From NCBI GenBank assembly GCA_002396205.1, contig DGXB01000026.1, positions 1,487 to 23,559 on the forward strand: 22,073 nucleotides of DNA, written 5' to 3'. This document shows positions 14,141 through 22,018 of this stretch, piece after piece. A program made the position numbers and the translations under genes. Positions within the stretch are counted from its first letter, which is position 1. Each line of letters opens with the position of its first letter. Source of the stretch: Bacteroidales bacterium UBA4243 (lineage in GTDB: Bacteria > Bacteroidota > Bacteroidia > Bacteroidales > F082). The notes beneath the pieces were generated by a model, which worked only from the letters and a program-made list of their open reading frames with translations, was not told the DNA's origin and did no database searches.

Positions 14141-15598
14141 TCACTCCACTGCTACGATTCCGTCCCTGTCGCAGCGCACCACCACGCGCTTGTATTCGGT
14201 CTTGCCCTCGAAGACGCATTGGATGACGAAAGTGAGGCGATAGACTTTCTTGCCTTCCACAGGCTTGTAGGTGCCGTTTTCCCAAGAGCCGTAGAGCGGG
14301 ATGCTGGGGTTGTCCATCTTGCGCGTGAATTCGGTGATGTTGAACCGCATGATGTCGTTGATGCCTTTCATCGGGAATGGACTGGCCTTGGCCAATTCCG
14401 CAGGCCAGATTTGGACTTTCTTTCTGAATAGCAGTACTTTCTCGTCGTTGCCGCTCACCTCGTCGAAGAGGGGCAGGCGGTCGCGGAGGCGCATCACCTC
14501 GGGCAACACCTTGTCGCTGTCGATGAAGTCCATGCTGTCTTTGCTCCAACCGATGTGTTGTCCCTTGATGCGGAAGTCGGTGCGCGTGTCGAACACCTTT
14601 CCGCTGACGTGCTTGGCGAAGAAGAGCCGCAGCCAGTCTTTCAGCCTATCCTTGAACATATAGCTGATAACCAAAGCGATAAGGAACGGGAGAGTGAAAT
14701 TACCGTACCTCTGTTGGAAGAAAAACGACGACAGCGTGGCCACCACCATGGCGGCACCTGCGGCAAGGCTGTAGAGGATTTGCTCGACGAGGAAGGTGTT
14801 CTTTCGTTTGCTGGAGCTGAGGTAGAGGTCGCTCTCGGCAAATTTCTTCAACAGGCTGGCGCGAAAAACGAAGTCTTCGTTGCCCTTGGGGTCGTCGGGA
14901 TGGACGGCGAGGTAGCCTTGTCGCTCCTTGTAGGCTTTCTCGGCCAGCAGCACTTCCTTGAAAGTCGTTTCCAACGTGTTGTAGTCATCAGGAAACGACT
15001 GGTGCATGTGGTCGCGCAAACGGTAGGTATATTCTTCGAGGATGTTGCCCAAAAACTCGTCGGCATAGGCGAAATCCTGGACGATTTTACCTTTTATTGC
15101 GCTGTCTTTCAGCTTGTCATATAAGTTCCTGAAACGGTTTAGGACCTTTGGGGTGTCTTGGAGATAATTTTGGCATGCCTCAAGGCGTTCCGACGTGTTG
15201 TTGCACACCATGGCATTACGATAGGCATCGCGGAAAGCGCTTTTGGCGATGGCGCAATACATCTTGAGCGAGTGGACGAGGTCGACAGTATCTCCAGGAG
15301 CAATGAACAAGTCGTTGAAATCGCTGGTAAGCGATTGGTTAGGAAGCAGTTGCTCATTGTTGGCCAATTCATGCAGCGCATAATCCGGAGTGATGAGCCG
15401 CTGGTCCGACTTAAGGTCGCGGTAGAAGTCTTCCTTGCTGTATTTCGTCGCGTTGATGTCGAGGCTGTTGGGCACGAAAATCCATGTGTTCATCACGAAG
15501 TCGCTGTATTTCATCGGTTTGATGGCCTTTTCCGTGTTGAACCCCACCTTGAATTCCAGGGTGAACTTGTCGTGGATTTTTGTCGCGAGTTCAATCAT
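14141..15598 (-). CDS. Conserved-looking membrane protein with two central transmembrane helices, function unknown
   Basis: A 485-residue protein I cannot assign to a named family. The start at 15598 (MIELATKIHD) is chosen because longer in-frame versions only translate the acyltransferase gene in another frame, and because it gives an ATGA overlap with that gene. Residues 1 to about 265 are soluble and mostly helical, rich in charged residues. Two hydrophobic segments follow at about 270-292 and 299-316, separated by QQRYGN, so both ends are probably cytosolic. The C-terminal 165 residues are soluble and beta-rich (KVYRLTFVIQCVFEG). No catalytic motif is visible. Coupling to a PlsC-like acyltransferase suggests a role in membrane lipid or envelope biology, but this is only context. 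Confidence 0.8.
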   Translation of the reverse strand: MIELATKIHDKFTLEFKVGFNTEKAIKPMKYSDFVMNTWIFVPNSLDINATKYSKEDFYRDLKSDQRLITPDYALHELANNEQLLPNQSLTSDFNDLFIAPGDTVDLVHSLKMYCAIAKSAFRDAYRNAMVCNNTSERLEACQNYLQDTPKVLNRFRNLYDKLKDSAIKGKIVQDFAYADEFLGNILEEYTYRLRDHMHQSFPDDYNTLETTFKEVLLAEKAYKERQGYLAVHPDDPKGNEDFVFRASLLKKFAESDLYLSSSKRKNTFLVEQILYSLAAGAAMVVATLSSFFFQQRYGNFTLPFLIALVISYMFKDRLKDWLRLFFAKHVSGKVFDTRTDFRIKGQHIGWSKDSMDFIDSDKVLPEVMRLRDRLPLFDEVSGNDEKVLLFRKKVQIWPAELAKASPFPMKGINDIMRFNITEFTRKMDNPSIPLYGSWENGTYKPVEGKKVYRLTFVIQCVFEGKTEYKRVVVRCDRDGIVAVE

Positions 15599-16173
15599 TC
15601 CGCTTTGTTCCTGTACTGTTCGTCGAGGTTGAAGCCTTCGGGGTGCTTGGCTTTCACGTCTTTGTAGTAGTCCCAGATTTCGGCCAAATCTTTCTCGTAA
15701 TCGCCTGTGGGATAGAAGATTCGTTCGATGCCGCAATATTTCTTCTTGTAGTCGATGAAGCCGAGGATGATGGGTACGTTGGCACCTTGTGCGATAAGGT
15801 AGAAGCCTTTCTTCCAATGTTTTACGGCTTTTCGGGTGCCTTCGGGACAGATGATGAGGTGCGTGTCCTTGTTTTTGCTGAACATGTCGACCATCTGCTC
15901 CACGAGGTGGTTTTGGTGGCCACGGTTGACGGGGATGGCCCCCACTTTCTTCAGTAGCCAGCCAAGGACGGGCTTGAACATTTCCTTCTTGATCATCACC
16001 TTGAATTTCATGTCGTAGTACCAGTAATAGCACAGTCCTACGAGAAAGTCTGCGATGGCCGTGTGAGGCGCTACGATGCACACGGCGTTGCCCAGTCCTT
16101 CGGGCGTTTTGTTGACGGTTTTCCAACCGCCGAGTTTGAGGCCGATTTTACCTATTGTTTTCTTGATGCTCAT
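15595..16173 (-). CDS. PlsC-like 1-acyl-glycerol-3-phosphate acyltransferase family protein
   Basis: A membrane-associated acyltransferase of 192 residues that probably transfers a fatty acyl group from acyl-ACP or acyl-CoA to a lysophospholipid or similar acceptor. The HX4D catalytic motif is HTAIAD (His37, Asp42). The second block is KKVGAIPVNRG (75-85), and PEGTR (110-114) binds the acceptor phosphate. This is shorter than classic PlsC (about 240), as in several Bacteroidota members, and has no strong N-terminal membrane helix. The stop overlaps the start of the two-helix membrane protein (ATGA at 15598-15595). The AAA-ATPase gene ends only 3 nt upstream. The exact substrate is unknown. 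Confidence 0.88.
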   Translation of the reverse strand: MSIKKTIGKIGLKLGGWKTVNKTPEGLGNAVCIVAPHTAIADFLVGLCYYWYYDMKFKVMIKKEMFKPVLGWLLKKVGAIPVNRGHQNHLVEQMVDMFSKNKDTHLIICPEGTRKAVKHWKKGFYLIAQGANVPIILGFIDYKKKYCGIERIFYPTGDYEKDLAEIWDYYKDVKAKHPEGFNLDEQYRNKAE

Positions 16174-16176
16174 AAA

Positions 16177-17721
16177 TCAAATAAATTTCCATCCCTCCAT
16201 GCGCCGTGTGGCCGTGGAGAAGTTGACACCTATTTTATATAGTTTGCGCGGGTCTTGCTCAAAAGGCTTGGCATATTGTTTTTCTTCGATTTGTGACAAT
16301 GCCTCGTCCGCCGACTTGTCAATCTTGAACTCAAAGATGTAGACGAAATCTTTGGTTTGCACAAGCATGTCCATGCGTCCGTCTGTAGTGTGGCGTTCCA
16401 CATCGACATAGAATCCTAACATCTTGAACACGAGGCTCGTGACATTGTGGAAATACAGCTCCGCATCACCCACGACTTGGTAGTCTTGGTTGGCAAACAT
16501 GGCCTCCAAGCGCGGCATGAACTTTTCGGGTTGGCCGTTGCGTACCTCAATGGTGAAGTTTTTGACAAAAGCATCAGATTCGTAGATGCGGATGGGCGCA
16601 TAGTATCTGAACAAGAATTTTGTAAAACCTCTTTCAACCTCACCATTTGGGAATCCCAAAGTGTATGTACCGAAATCAGGGTTATAATCCTTTATGGTGA
16701 GATAGCCGCTTTGGTAGAGCAGAGGTAGCGGGTTTTGGTCAATGGAGTCGAGACTGCCCAAAAGGTCGGAGGATACTTCCTCGCGTGTAAGGTTCTCTAA
16801 CTCGTAGTTGTTACGTTTCAGAGTCTCGACTAAAAACGTCGGTGTGCCTGTCTCGAACCAATAGTCGTCAAACTCTTGGCTGTCGATAGCGCTCAATAGG
16901 CTGAACGGATTATAGACCCCGACGCTGTTGTGCCTGAAATGGTATCCGTCATATTCTTGCTTCAGCTGTTCATAACAAGCTCCTTTGCTTATTCCGAGGT
17001 TTTGTGCCATTTGTCCGACTTCGACGTCAAAAACGCTGTGCAACTCGTTTTCGGTGATGCCACAAATGGTAGCGTAGCGGGCATCCATCGTAATGTCCTT
17101 AAGGTTGTTCAGGTCGCTGAAGACGCTGACTTTCGAGAACTTGGTCACTCCAGTGAAGAAGGCGAACTGGATATAGGCGTCCATCGACTTGGCCACGCCA
17201 TAGAAGGATTTCAGTGTCTTACGGTAGTCGTCTTGGAGTGCCTCGTTTCCGATGGCCTCCAAGAGCGGCTTGTCGTACTCGTCGACGAGGATGACCACTT
17301 TTTGGCCGGTTTGCTCGTGGGCTCGCTGGATAAGCGAAACAAAGCGGTCGGAAACTGTTGCATCTTCCATGTTTCTCCCATAAACCTTTTCCCACTGCCT
17401 CAAGTGTCGGCCCAAAATGGACGTGAGTGCGTCCGCATTGGCATATTTTGCTGTGTTCAAGTCCAAATGGAACACGGGGTATTGCTTCCATTCTGTTTCC
17501 AATTGCTCAATAGCCAAACCTTTGAAGAGTTCTTTCTTGCCCAAGAAAAACGCTTCCAATGTGCTAATTAACAGACTCTTGCCGAACCTGCGCGGACGGC
17601 TGAGGAAGTAATACCCGCCATTGGATATTAGCTGATGGATTAAGGCGGTTTTGTCTATATAAACATAGCCATCCTCGATGATCTTGGAGAACGTCTGTAT
17701 GCCTATGGGGTATTTCGTCAT
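16177..17721 (-). CDS. Predicted AAA-ATPase with C-terminal PD-(D/E)XK nuclease-like domain
   Basis: A 514-residue protein of the family built from an N-terminal AAA-ATPase-like domain and a C-terminal PD-(D/E)XK domain, found in many paralogous copies in Bacteroidales. The N-terminus KYPIGIQTFSKIIEDGYVYIDKT is the family signature. The P-loop is the atypical SRPRRFGKS (about 41-49), and Walker B is VVILVDEYDKP (about 142-152). The nuclease-like core is DGRMDMLV followed by YIFEFKID, giving the D...ExK triad. The length is typical and the gene is intact. Function is unproven; copies often look mobile. It is 3 nt from the acyltransferase gene, which may mean co-transcription or a recent arrival upstream of it. 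A -7 box is at 17756-17749. Confidence 0.9.
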   Translation of the reverse strand: MTKYPIGIQTFSKIIEDGYVYIDKTALIHQLISNGGYYFLSRPRRFGKSLLISTLEAFFLGKKELFKGLAIEQLETEWKQYPVFHLDLNTAKYANADALTSILGRHLRQWEKVYGRNMEDATVSDRFVSLIQRAHEQTGQKVVILVDEYDKPLLEAIGNEALQDDYRKTLKSFYGVAKSMDAYIQFAFFTGVTKFSKVSVFSDLNNLKDITMDARYATICGITENELHSVFDVEVGQMAQNLGISKGACYEQLKQEYDGYHFRHNSVGVYNPFSLLSAIDSQEFDDYWFETGTPTFLVETLKRNNYELENLTREEVSSDLLGSLDSIDQNPLPLLYQSGYLTIKDYNPDFGTYTLGFPNGEVERGFTKFLFRYYAPIRIYESDAFVKNFTIEVRNGQPEKFMPRLEAMFANQDYQVVGDAELYFHNVTSLVFKMLGFYVDVERHTTDGRMDMLVQTKDFVYIFEFKIDKSADEALSQIEEKQYAKPFEQDPRKLYKIGVNFSTATRRMEGWKFI

Positions 17722-17748
17722 GTCCTCTTTGTTTTAGAGATTATGCCG

Positions 17749-17756
17749 CAAAATTA
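17749..17756 (-). promoter_or_regulatory. -7 element for the AAA-ATPase gene
   Basis: TAATTTTG followed by C on the minus strand fits TAnnTTTG and ends 27 nt before the ATG at 17721. No good -33 element is seen. Confidence 0.5.
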
Positions 17757-17798
17757 AGCAATTCTTGGAAAAAACATGTAATGCATTGGGATTTTTCC

Positions 17799-17806
17799 TA
17801 TTTTTG
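17799..17806 (+). promoter_or_regulatory. -7 element for the gtrA-glf operon
   Basis: TATTTTTG followed by CAA fits TAnnTTTG. No TTTG sits 19-21 bp upstream. If used, it gives the glycan operon a leader of about 310 nt that includes the hairpin block. Confidence 0.5.
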
Positions 17807-17957
17807 CAACACAAATCAAAACGAGAAGCGACATAAGGAACTAAGAAAAGAAATATATAACATAGTATAAACCAAAGCATTGACTGTTATTCGCGTTCAC
17901 CAGAAATGTAGGAAGTTTCAATTTGAACCCGAAAAAACGATAATAGTTATGGATTAG

Positions 17958-18077
17958 TCCATTCCGTAAAATGAAGCAATGCTCATGCCCTTTGGTGTGA
18001 GTTGCTTATTTCGGAATGGAGGTTTTCCTACTACCTTGGTGAACGGATAAGACATAGGCTCACACCTTTTCTTATCC
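17958..18077 (+). other. Two hairpins with complementary loops in the gtrA leader
   Basis: Hairpin 1 pairs 17958-17979 with 18002-18020. Its outer stem is 9 perfect pairs (TCCATTCCG/CGGAATGGA); after a 2-nt bulge come 4 pairs, a 1-nt bulge and 6 pairs (AAGCAA/TTGCTT), leaving a 22-nt loop. Hairpin 2 pairs GGATAAG (18045-18051) with CTTATCC (18071-18077), leaving a 19-nt loop. Loop 1 ends in GGTGTGAG (17994-18001) and loop 2 contains CTCACACC (18059-18066), an exact 8-nt complement that would allow a kissing interaction. The strand assignment is a guess from the gtrA direction. Confidence 0.45.
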
Positions 18078-18119
18078 CGACGGCAGATGATGGCAGTGCC
18101 CAACAAAAGCCTAATCTGC

Positions 18120-18527
18120 ATGAAAGACAAAATCATAGAACTGTACAACCGTTTCCGAAACCTTATCCTTTATGGCATTATTGGCGGTTTTTGTGCCGCA
18201 CTTGACTTTGCTGTCTACACCCTGTTCTGCCATCTTGATTTGATGCCCTACCTTTGGGCAAATGTCATCAGCACGCACATTGGCATTTTCACTTCGTTTT
18301 TGCTCAACCGTTCCTTTAATTTCAGGGTGAAGGACAAAACGCCCCAACGTTTTCTTTCCTTTTATGCCGTGGGTTTGACAGGACTTGGGCTGAGTTCGCT
18401 CATGCTTTGGCTGATGGTGGATAAGGCTGGTTGGAATGAGTTGGTTTGCAAACTTATCACCATCGCTTTTGTCTCATTATTGCAATTCATCCTCAATAAA
18501 TACATAACATTCAAAAAACATAAATGA
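18120..18527 (+). CDS. gtrA: GtrA family membrane protein (putative lipid-linked sugar flippase)
   Basis: A 135-residue inner-membrane protein with four hydrophobic segments, starting at LILYGIIGGFCAALDFAVYTLF, a hallmark GtrA opening. The inner segments are LWANVISTHIGIFTSFLLNRSFNF, with the conserved NR.F.F, and FYAVGLTGLGLSSLMLWLMV. The last ends LLQFILNKYITFK, the usual GtrA end. GtrA proteins are thought to flip undecaprenyl-phosphate-linked sugars or to help their synthases. The ATG at 18120 is preferred over 18087 because MKDKIIELYNRFRN matches the family N-terminus. The stop overlaps the GT2 start as ATGA (18524), the first of several tight junctions in this operon. Confidence 0.9.
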   Translation: MKDKIIELYNRFRNLILYGIIGGFCAALDFAVYTLFCHLDLMPYLWANVISTHIGIFTSFLLNRSFNFRVKDKTPQRFLSFYAVGLTGLGLSSLMLWLMVDKAGWNELVCKLITIAFVSLLQFILNKYITFKKHK

Positions 18528-19243
18528 TGGATATACTTTATATCGTTATGCCAGCCTACAATGAGGCGGCTAATATCGAAGAAGTGATTCGCCAATGGCA
18601 TCCCGTTTGCGAAAGAGTTAACTCTGAGGGTAACATGGCAAAATTGGTCATCGCCAACGATGGCAGCAAGGACGACACTTTCCAAATCATGAAAGGACTG
18701 CAAGGGAAATATCCGTGTTTAGTCCCGATTGACAAACCCAACTCGGGTCATGGCGCAACGGTGCTTTATCTTTATCGGTATGCCATAGCCGAAGATGCAA
18801 CATTCGTTTTTCAGACTGACAGTGATGGACAAACCCTGCCAGAGGAGTTTTGGCAGATGTGGGAGCATCGTTACGAGTATGATTTCCAAATCGGCACGCG
18901 CGGTGGCAGGCAGGATGGGGCAAGCCGTGTATTTGTGACCAAAACGCTCCGCTTGGTGGTTTGGTTGATGTTCCATGTTTGGGTGAAAGATGCCAACACG
19001 CCTTTCCGCTTGATGAACGCGGATCGTTTGCAAGCAATAATGAAGTTCATCCCTGAAGACTTCTTCTTGGCCAATGTCGCAGTGAGCGCCATTGCCGTGA
19101 AGAAGAACGAGAAAATGGCATGGTATCCCATCACGTTCCGTCCAAGGCAAGGCGGCGTAAACAGCATTAACATGAAGCGCATTTTCAAGATTGGCGTGAA
19201 GGCTTTGGGTGATTTTAGGAGGATAAACAGGAGGTTGAGATGA
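18524..19243 (+). CDS. Family 2 glycosyltransferase, polyprenyl-phosphate sugar synthase type
   Basis: A 239-residue GT-A fold glycosyltransferase, probably moving a sugar from a nucleotide donor. Motifs: MPAYNEAANIEEVI (9-22), ANDGSKDDT (44-52), GHGATV (75-80) and the metal-binding TDSDGQ (98-103). SASRVFVTKTLRL-like sequence near 140 and the ending RRINRRLR resemble dolichol/undecaprenyl-phosphate sugar synthases. There are no clear C-terminal membrane helices, unlike GtrB, so it may work with GtrA at the membrane, as DPM1-type enzymes do with partners. Donor sugar is unknown. It overlaps its neighbours by 4 nt on both sides (ATGA at 18524 and 19240). A GGAGG lies 5-9 nt before the next ATG, unusual for this phylum but inside coding sequence. 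Confidence 0.88.
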   Translation: MMDILYIVMPAYNEAANIEEVIRQWHPVCERVNSEGNMAKLVIANDGSKDDTFQIMKGLQGKYPCLVPIDKPNSGHGATVLYLYRYAIAEDATFVFQTDSDGQTLPEEFWQMWEHRYEYDFQIGTRGGRQDGASRVFVTKTLRLVVWLMFHVWVKDANTPFRLMNADRLQAIMKFIPEDFFLANVAVSAIAVKKNEKMAWYPITFRPRQGGVNSINMKRIFKIGVKALGDFRRINRRLR

Positions 19244-20910
19244 AAGAATTTATCAAACGTGAGTGGATGTACTTGCTTATGATTTTCGGATTAGTTGTAC
19301 TTACTTTTATGCAGGTATCAACGTTCCGTTTCGGTTTTTTTACGGCTTTTGACGAAGCCTATTTCTTGCTGAAACTGCAAGAAGCATACGACATGAGTTG
19401 TATTACTGGTAAAAGCCAGTGGAATTTGATAGCTGTGCATTGGTTTCCGTATTTGGATTTGACAAGCAAGTTCAATTCAGCTCTGGCTGCTTCAATTTTG
19501 GTATGGATTTCTGTTATTGCGGTGACGGCCACTTCGTGCATTCTCTTTGACAAGAAACGTGTAATCAAGTATTTTGCAATTGCATGGTTGTTTATGTTTG
19601 GACTTGGAGGCAGTTTGCAGTATGTATCTATGCAAACAGCTGTGCTCTGCTGGGCTCTTTGTGCATTTATGCTTTATTATAAGAGTGATGTCCCGTTGAA
19701 GAAATCAATATTTGCAGTTATCTGCGGTATATTTCTTGGCTTTGCGCTATTTATCATTATTCCAGCTGCACTTGCATTGCTGGTGTGTGTCACATTACTA
19801 ATCATCATAACGCATTGGGGAGATTGGCGTAAAATAGTTTTATACCTTGGTTCGGGTATTATAGGCGTTTTGTTAACTTGCTTATACATGCATATTGCAG
19901 TGTGTCCGTTAGGTAACATCTTGGATGCGATGCTTTTCACGGCAACATATATCGGAAAAAGTGGCTACCATTACGATGGGGCAAGTTTCGTTATGCAATA
20001 TGCGCTATTTTTCCGTGATTGTCTGTTCGTCATTCTTGTTTTTGTCGGCTCGTATTGGTTGTCAAAGTGCATAAAAAACAAATGGATAGGCGGAATTGCT
20101 TATGTGGCAATGATATTAATTTATTCGCATTATCAAGTGAAACCGCAAATTTCTCCGTCTATGTTTATGATGAGTATTCCACTCATCCCATTCTTGTTTG
20201 GTAATCTGACTAATTTCAAATGGAATGTTTTGAGAAAAGCAGAAACATGGTTTTATCTATTTGTATTTGCCTATCCGATTATCGCCTCTTTGGGCACAAA
20301 CACTGCGCTAAGCAGTAGAATACATTGTTTTGTTTCGGCATGGTTGTTCTTATGGTTTGAATATGAGTACAAACAACCGTATGAAGATTACAGACGTGTA
20401 TATGTTGCCGTTCTGATACTATTTGCCATGCCTTTAACGAATGTTGTTAAAACATATAATAATTGTGATGATTCCCACCATTTTACACGTGGGAATAAGT
20501 ATTTTGCTGAAATAGCTATTACAGAGGAACAAGCAGACTATTTTAATAGGGTATATGACATTTTGGAAAAATATAATTATCAGCCCAAACAATCGGCAAT
20601 ATTAACTGCTTGCTATGATTATTGCTGCTTATATGCGTTTGATGCTGTGAATGCGGCCAACTATCATCAAGTGCAGAACTTTGCATATTTCCCAAAAGAG
20701 AAAATGATAGAGCCAGATTTTATATTTTTGTGTAAATGGGATTCGATTGTTATGGCAAAAGATTTGGAAGAAATGCCATGGGGATGGCCAGAGGAGTTCG
20801 ATGCATATCATGTAGGCACTCCTGAGCCAGACAATGCTTCTTGGGTGATTCATCCAGAATTAGAAACTCGTACACTTTATTGTCGTAAATCTTTAAAAAC
20901 AGAAGAATAA
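19240..20910 (+). CDS. Multi-pass membrane protein, probable GT-C type glycosyltransferase
   Basis: A 556-residue integral membrane protein with roughly ten hydrophobic helices up to about residue 400 and a soluble C-terminal domain of about 140 residues. After the first helix comes TAFDEAYFLL, whose Asp38-Glu39 sits where GT-C enzymes keep their catalytic acidic residues in the first external loop. Such enzymes use polyprenyl-phosphate sugars on the outer face of the membrane. The order after gtrA and a GT2 is the classic place for the variable, glycan-specific transferase (as gtrC-type genes are). Its base composition is visibly lower in GC than its neighbours, a sign of separate ancestry. 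It overlaps the GT2 by 4 nt and ends 1 nt before glf. The specific family was not recognised. Confidence 0.72.
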   Translation: MKEFIKREWMYLLMIFGLVVLTFMQVSTFRFGFFTAFDEAYFLLKLQEAYDMSCITGKSQWNLIAVHWFPYLDLTSKFNSALAASILVWISVIAVTATSCILFDKKRVIKYFAIAWLFMFGLGGSLQYVSMQTAVLCWALCAFMLYYKSDVPLKKSIFAVICGIFLGFALFIIIPAALALLVCVTLLIIITHWGDWRKIVLYLGSGIIGVLLTCLYMHIAVCPLGNILDAMLFTATYIGKSGYHYDGASFVMQYALFFRDCLFVILVFVGSYWLSKCIKNKWIGGIAYVAMILIYSHYQVKPQISPSMFMMSIPLIPFLFGNLTNFKWNVLRKAETWFYLFVFAYPIIASLGTNTALSSRIHCFVSAWLFLWFEYEYKQPYEDYRRVYVAVLILFAMPLTNVVKTYNNCDDSHHFTRGNKYFAEIAITEEQADYFNRVYDILEKYNYQPKQSAILTACYDYCCLYAFDAVNAANYHQVQNFAYFPKEKMIEPDFIFLCKWDSIVMAKDLEEMPWGWPEEFDAYHVGTPEPDNASWVIHPELETRTLYCRKSLKTEE

Positions 20911-20911
20911 T

Positions 20912-22018
20912 ATGGGTTACGATTACCTCATCATCGGCTCTGGCCTGTTCGGAGCAACTTTCGCTTATCTCGCGAAGCAAGCAGGAAAACGCTGTTTGGT
21001 CGTCGAAAAACGATTGCACCTTGGCGGCAATGTGTATTGCGAAAATGTGGAAGGCATTAATGTGCACCAATACGGAGCACATATCTTTCACACATCCAAT
21101 AAGGATGTTTGGGACTTCGTGAACCACTTTGTGGAGTTTAATCGATACACGAATTGTCCTGTCGCCAAATACAAGGGACGGCTTTATAACCTGCCTTTCA
21201 ACATGAACACATTTTACCAGATGTGGGGCGTGACTACGCCCGAGGCGGCATTGGCAAAGATAGAGGAACAACGGGCGATAGCGAAGGCTGAGGACGAACC
21301 GCGAAACCTTGAAGAACAAGCCTTGAGCTTGGTAGGGAAGGACATTTACGAGGCCCTTATCAAAGGCTATACTGAAAAGCAATGGGGTAGACCCTGCACA
21401 GAGTTGCCCGCGTTCATTATTCGCCGCCTGCCGTTGCGTTTTGTGTTCGACAACAACTATTTCAACGATACCTATCAAGGCATACCTATCGGTGGCTATA
21501 ACAAACTCATTGGTGGCTTGCTGGAAGGTGTGGAAACTCGTGTCAATACTGTTTTCTTCGCTCATCGTGACGAACTTTCGTCTTTGGCGGGAACCATCGT
21601 CTATACCGGCCCGATTGACGAATTTTACGGCTATTGCTTTGGCCAGTTGCAATACCGCACCGTCCGATTCGAGCAAGAGGTGATGAATGTCCCGAACTTC
21701 CAAGGCAATGCGGTGGTCAACTACACCGATGCGGAGGTGCCGTATACACGCATCATCGAGCATAAGCATTTCGAATGTTTCGGACAGAGGGTCTACGAAC
21801 TGCCAAAAACGGTCGTGTCGTGCGAGTACAGCATGGAGTGGAAACCGGGAATGGAACCTTATTATCCTGTCAACGACGATCGAAACAGCGCCCTCTACCA
21901 GCAATATCTCGCACTCGCAAAGCAGCAGCCGAGCATCATCTTCGGCGGCCGCCTGGCCGAGTATAAGTACTACGACATGGCTCCCATTCTCGAAAAGGTT
22001 ATCGAAATGGAGCCATAA
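20912..22018 (+). CDS. glf: UDP-galactopyranose mutase
   Basis: A cytosolic flavoenzyme of 368 residues, the usual length, that converts UDP-galactopyranose to UDP-galactofuranose. The N-terminal FAD-binding motif is IIGSGLFGATFA (7-18), followed by VVEKRLHLGGN (30-40). QYGAHIFHT (53-61) is the conserved active-site segment. GYTEKQWG and IPIGGYNKL are further family blocks. The C-terminus FGGRLAEYKYYDM carries the conserved Arg and Tyr-rich flavin contact. It begins 1 nt after the preceding stop, so it is the last visible gene of the operon. It implies a galactofuranose-containing surface glycan. The 55 bases after it are AT-rich with repeated TTTAAT and hold no recognised feature. Confidence 0.96.
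   Translation: MGYDYLIIGSGLFGATFAYLAKQAGKRCLVVEKRLHLGGNVYCENVEGINVHQYGAHIFHTSNKDVWDFVNHFVEFNRYTNCPVAKYKGRLYNLPFNMNTFYQMWGVTTPEAALAKIEEQRAIAKAEDEPRNLEEQALSLVGKDIYEALIKGYTEKQWGRPCTELPAFIIRRLPLRFVFDNNYFNDTYQGIPIGGYNKLIGGLLEGVETRVNTVFFAHRDELSSLAGTIVYTGPIDEFYGYCFGQLQYRTVRFEQEVMNVPNFQGNAVVNYTDAEVPYTRIIEHKHFECFGQRVYELPKTVVSCEYSMEWKPGMEPYYPVNDDRNSALYQQYLALAKQQPSIIFGGRLAEYKYYDMAPILEKVIEMEP

Larger units (their letters stand above)
17722..18119. other. 398-bp gene-free region between divergent operons
   Basis: The region carries two divergent -7 boxes (17756-17749 minus, 17799-17806 plus) in its first 85 bp. An A-rich stretch of about 150 bp follows in which I see nothing. Then comes a block of hairpins (17958-18077) directly ahead of gtrA. 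A minus-strand open frame of 64 codons (18148-17954) covers the hairpin block, but I do not recognise its product and do not call it a gene. Confidence 0.7.

Noticed and set aside
14141..16126. A 661-residue minus-strand protein starting at 16126
   Set aside because: Its first 176 residues are an out-of-frame reading of the acyltransferase gene. The internal start at 15598 gives the standard ATGA overlap.
17954..18148. 64-codon minus-strand open frame with a basic product
   Set aside because: I recognise no family, it overlaps the gtrA start and the hairpin block, and its own -7 box is not visible. It might be a protein remnant, but I cannot support it.
20750..21904. 384-codon minus-strand frame opposite glf
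   Set aside because: The plus strand carries the full UDP-galactopyranose mutase motifs. The antisense frame has none and crosses a gene junction.
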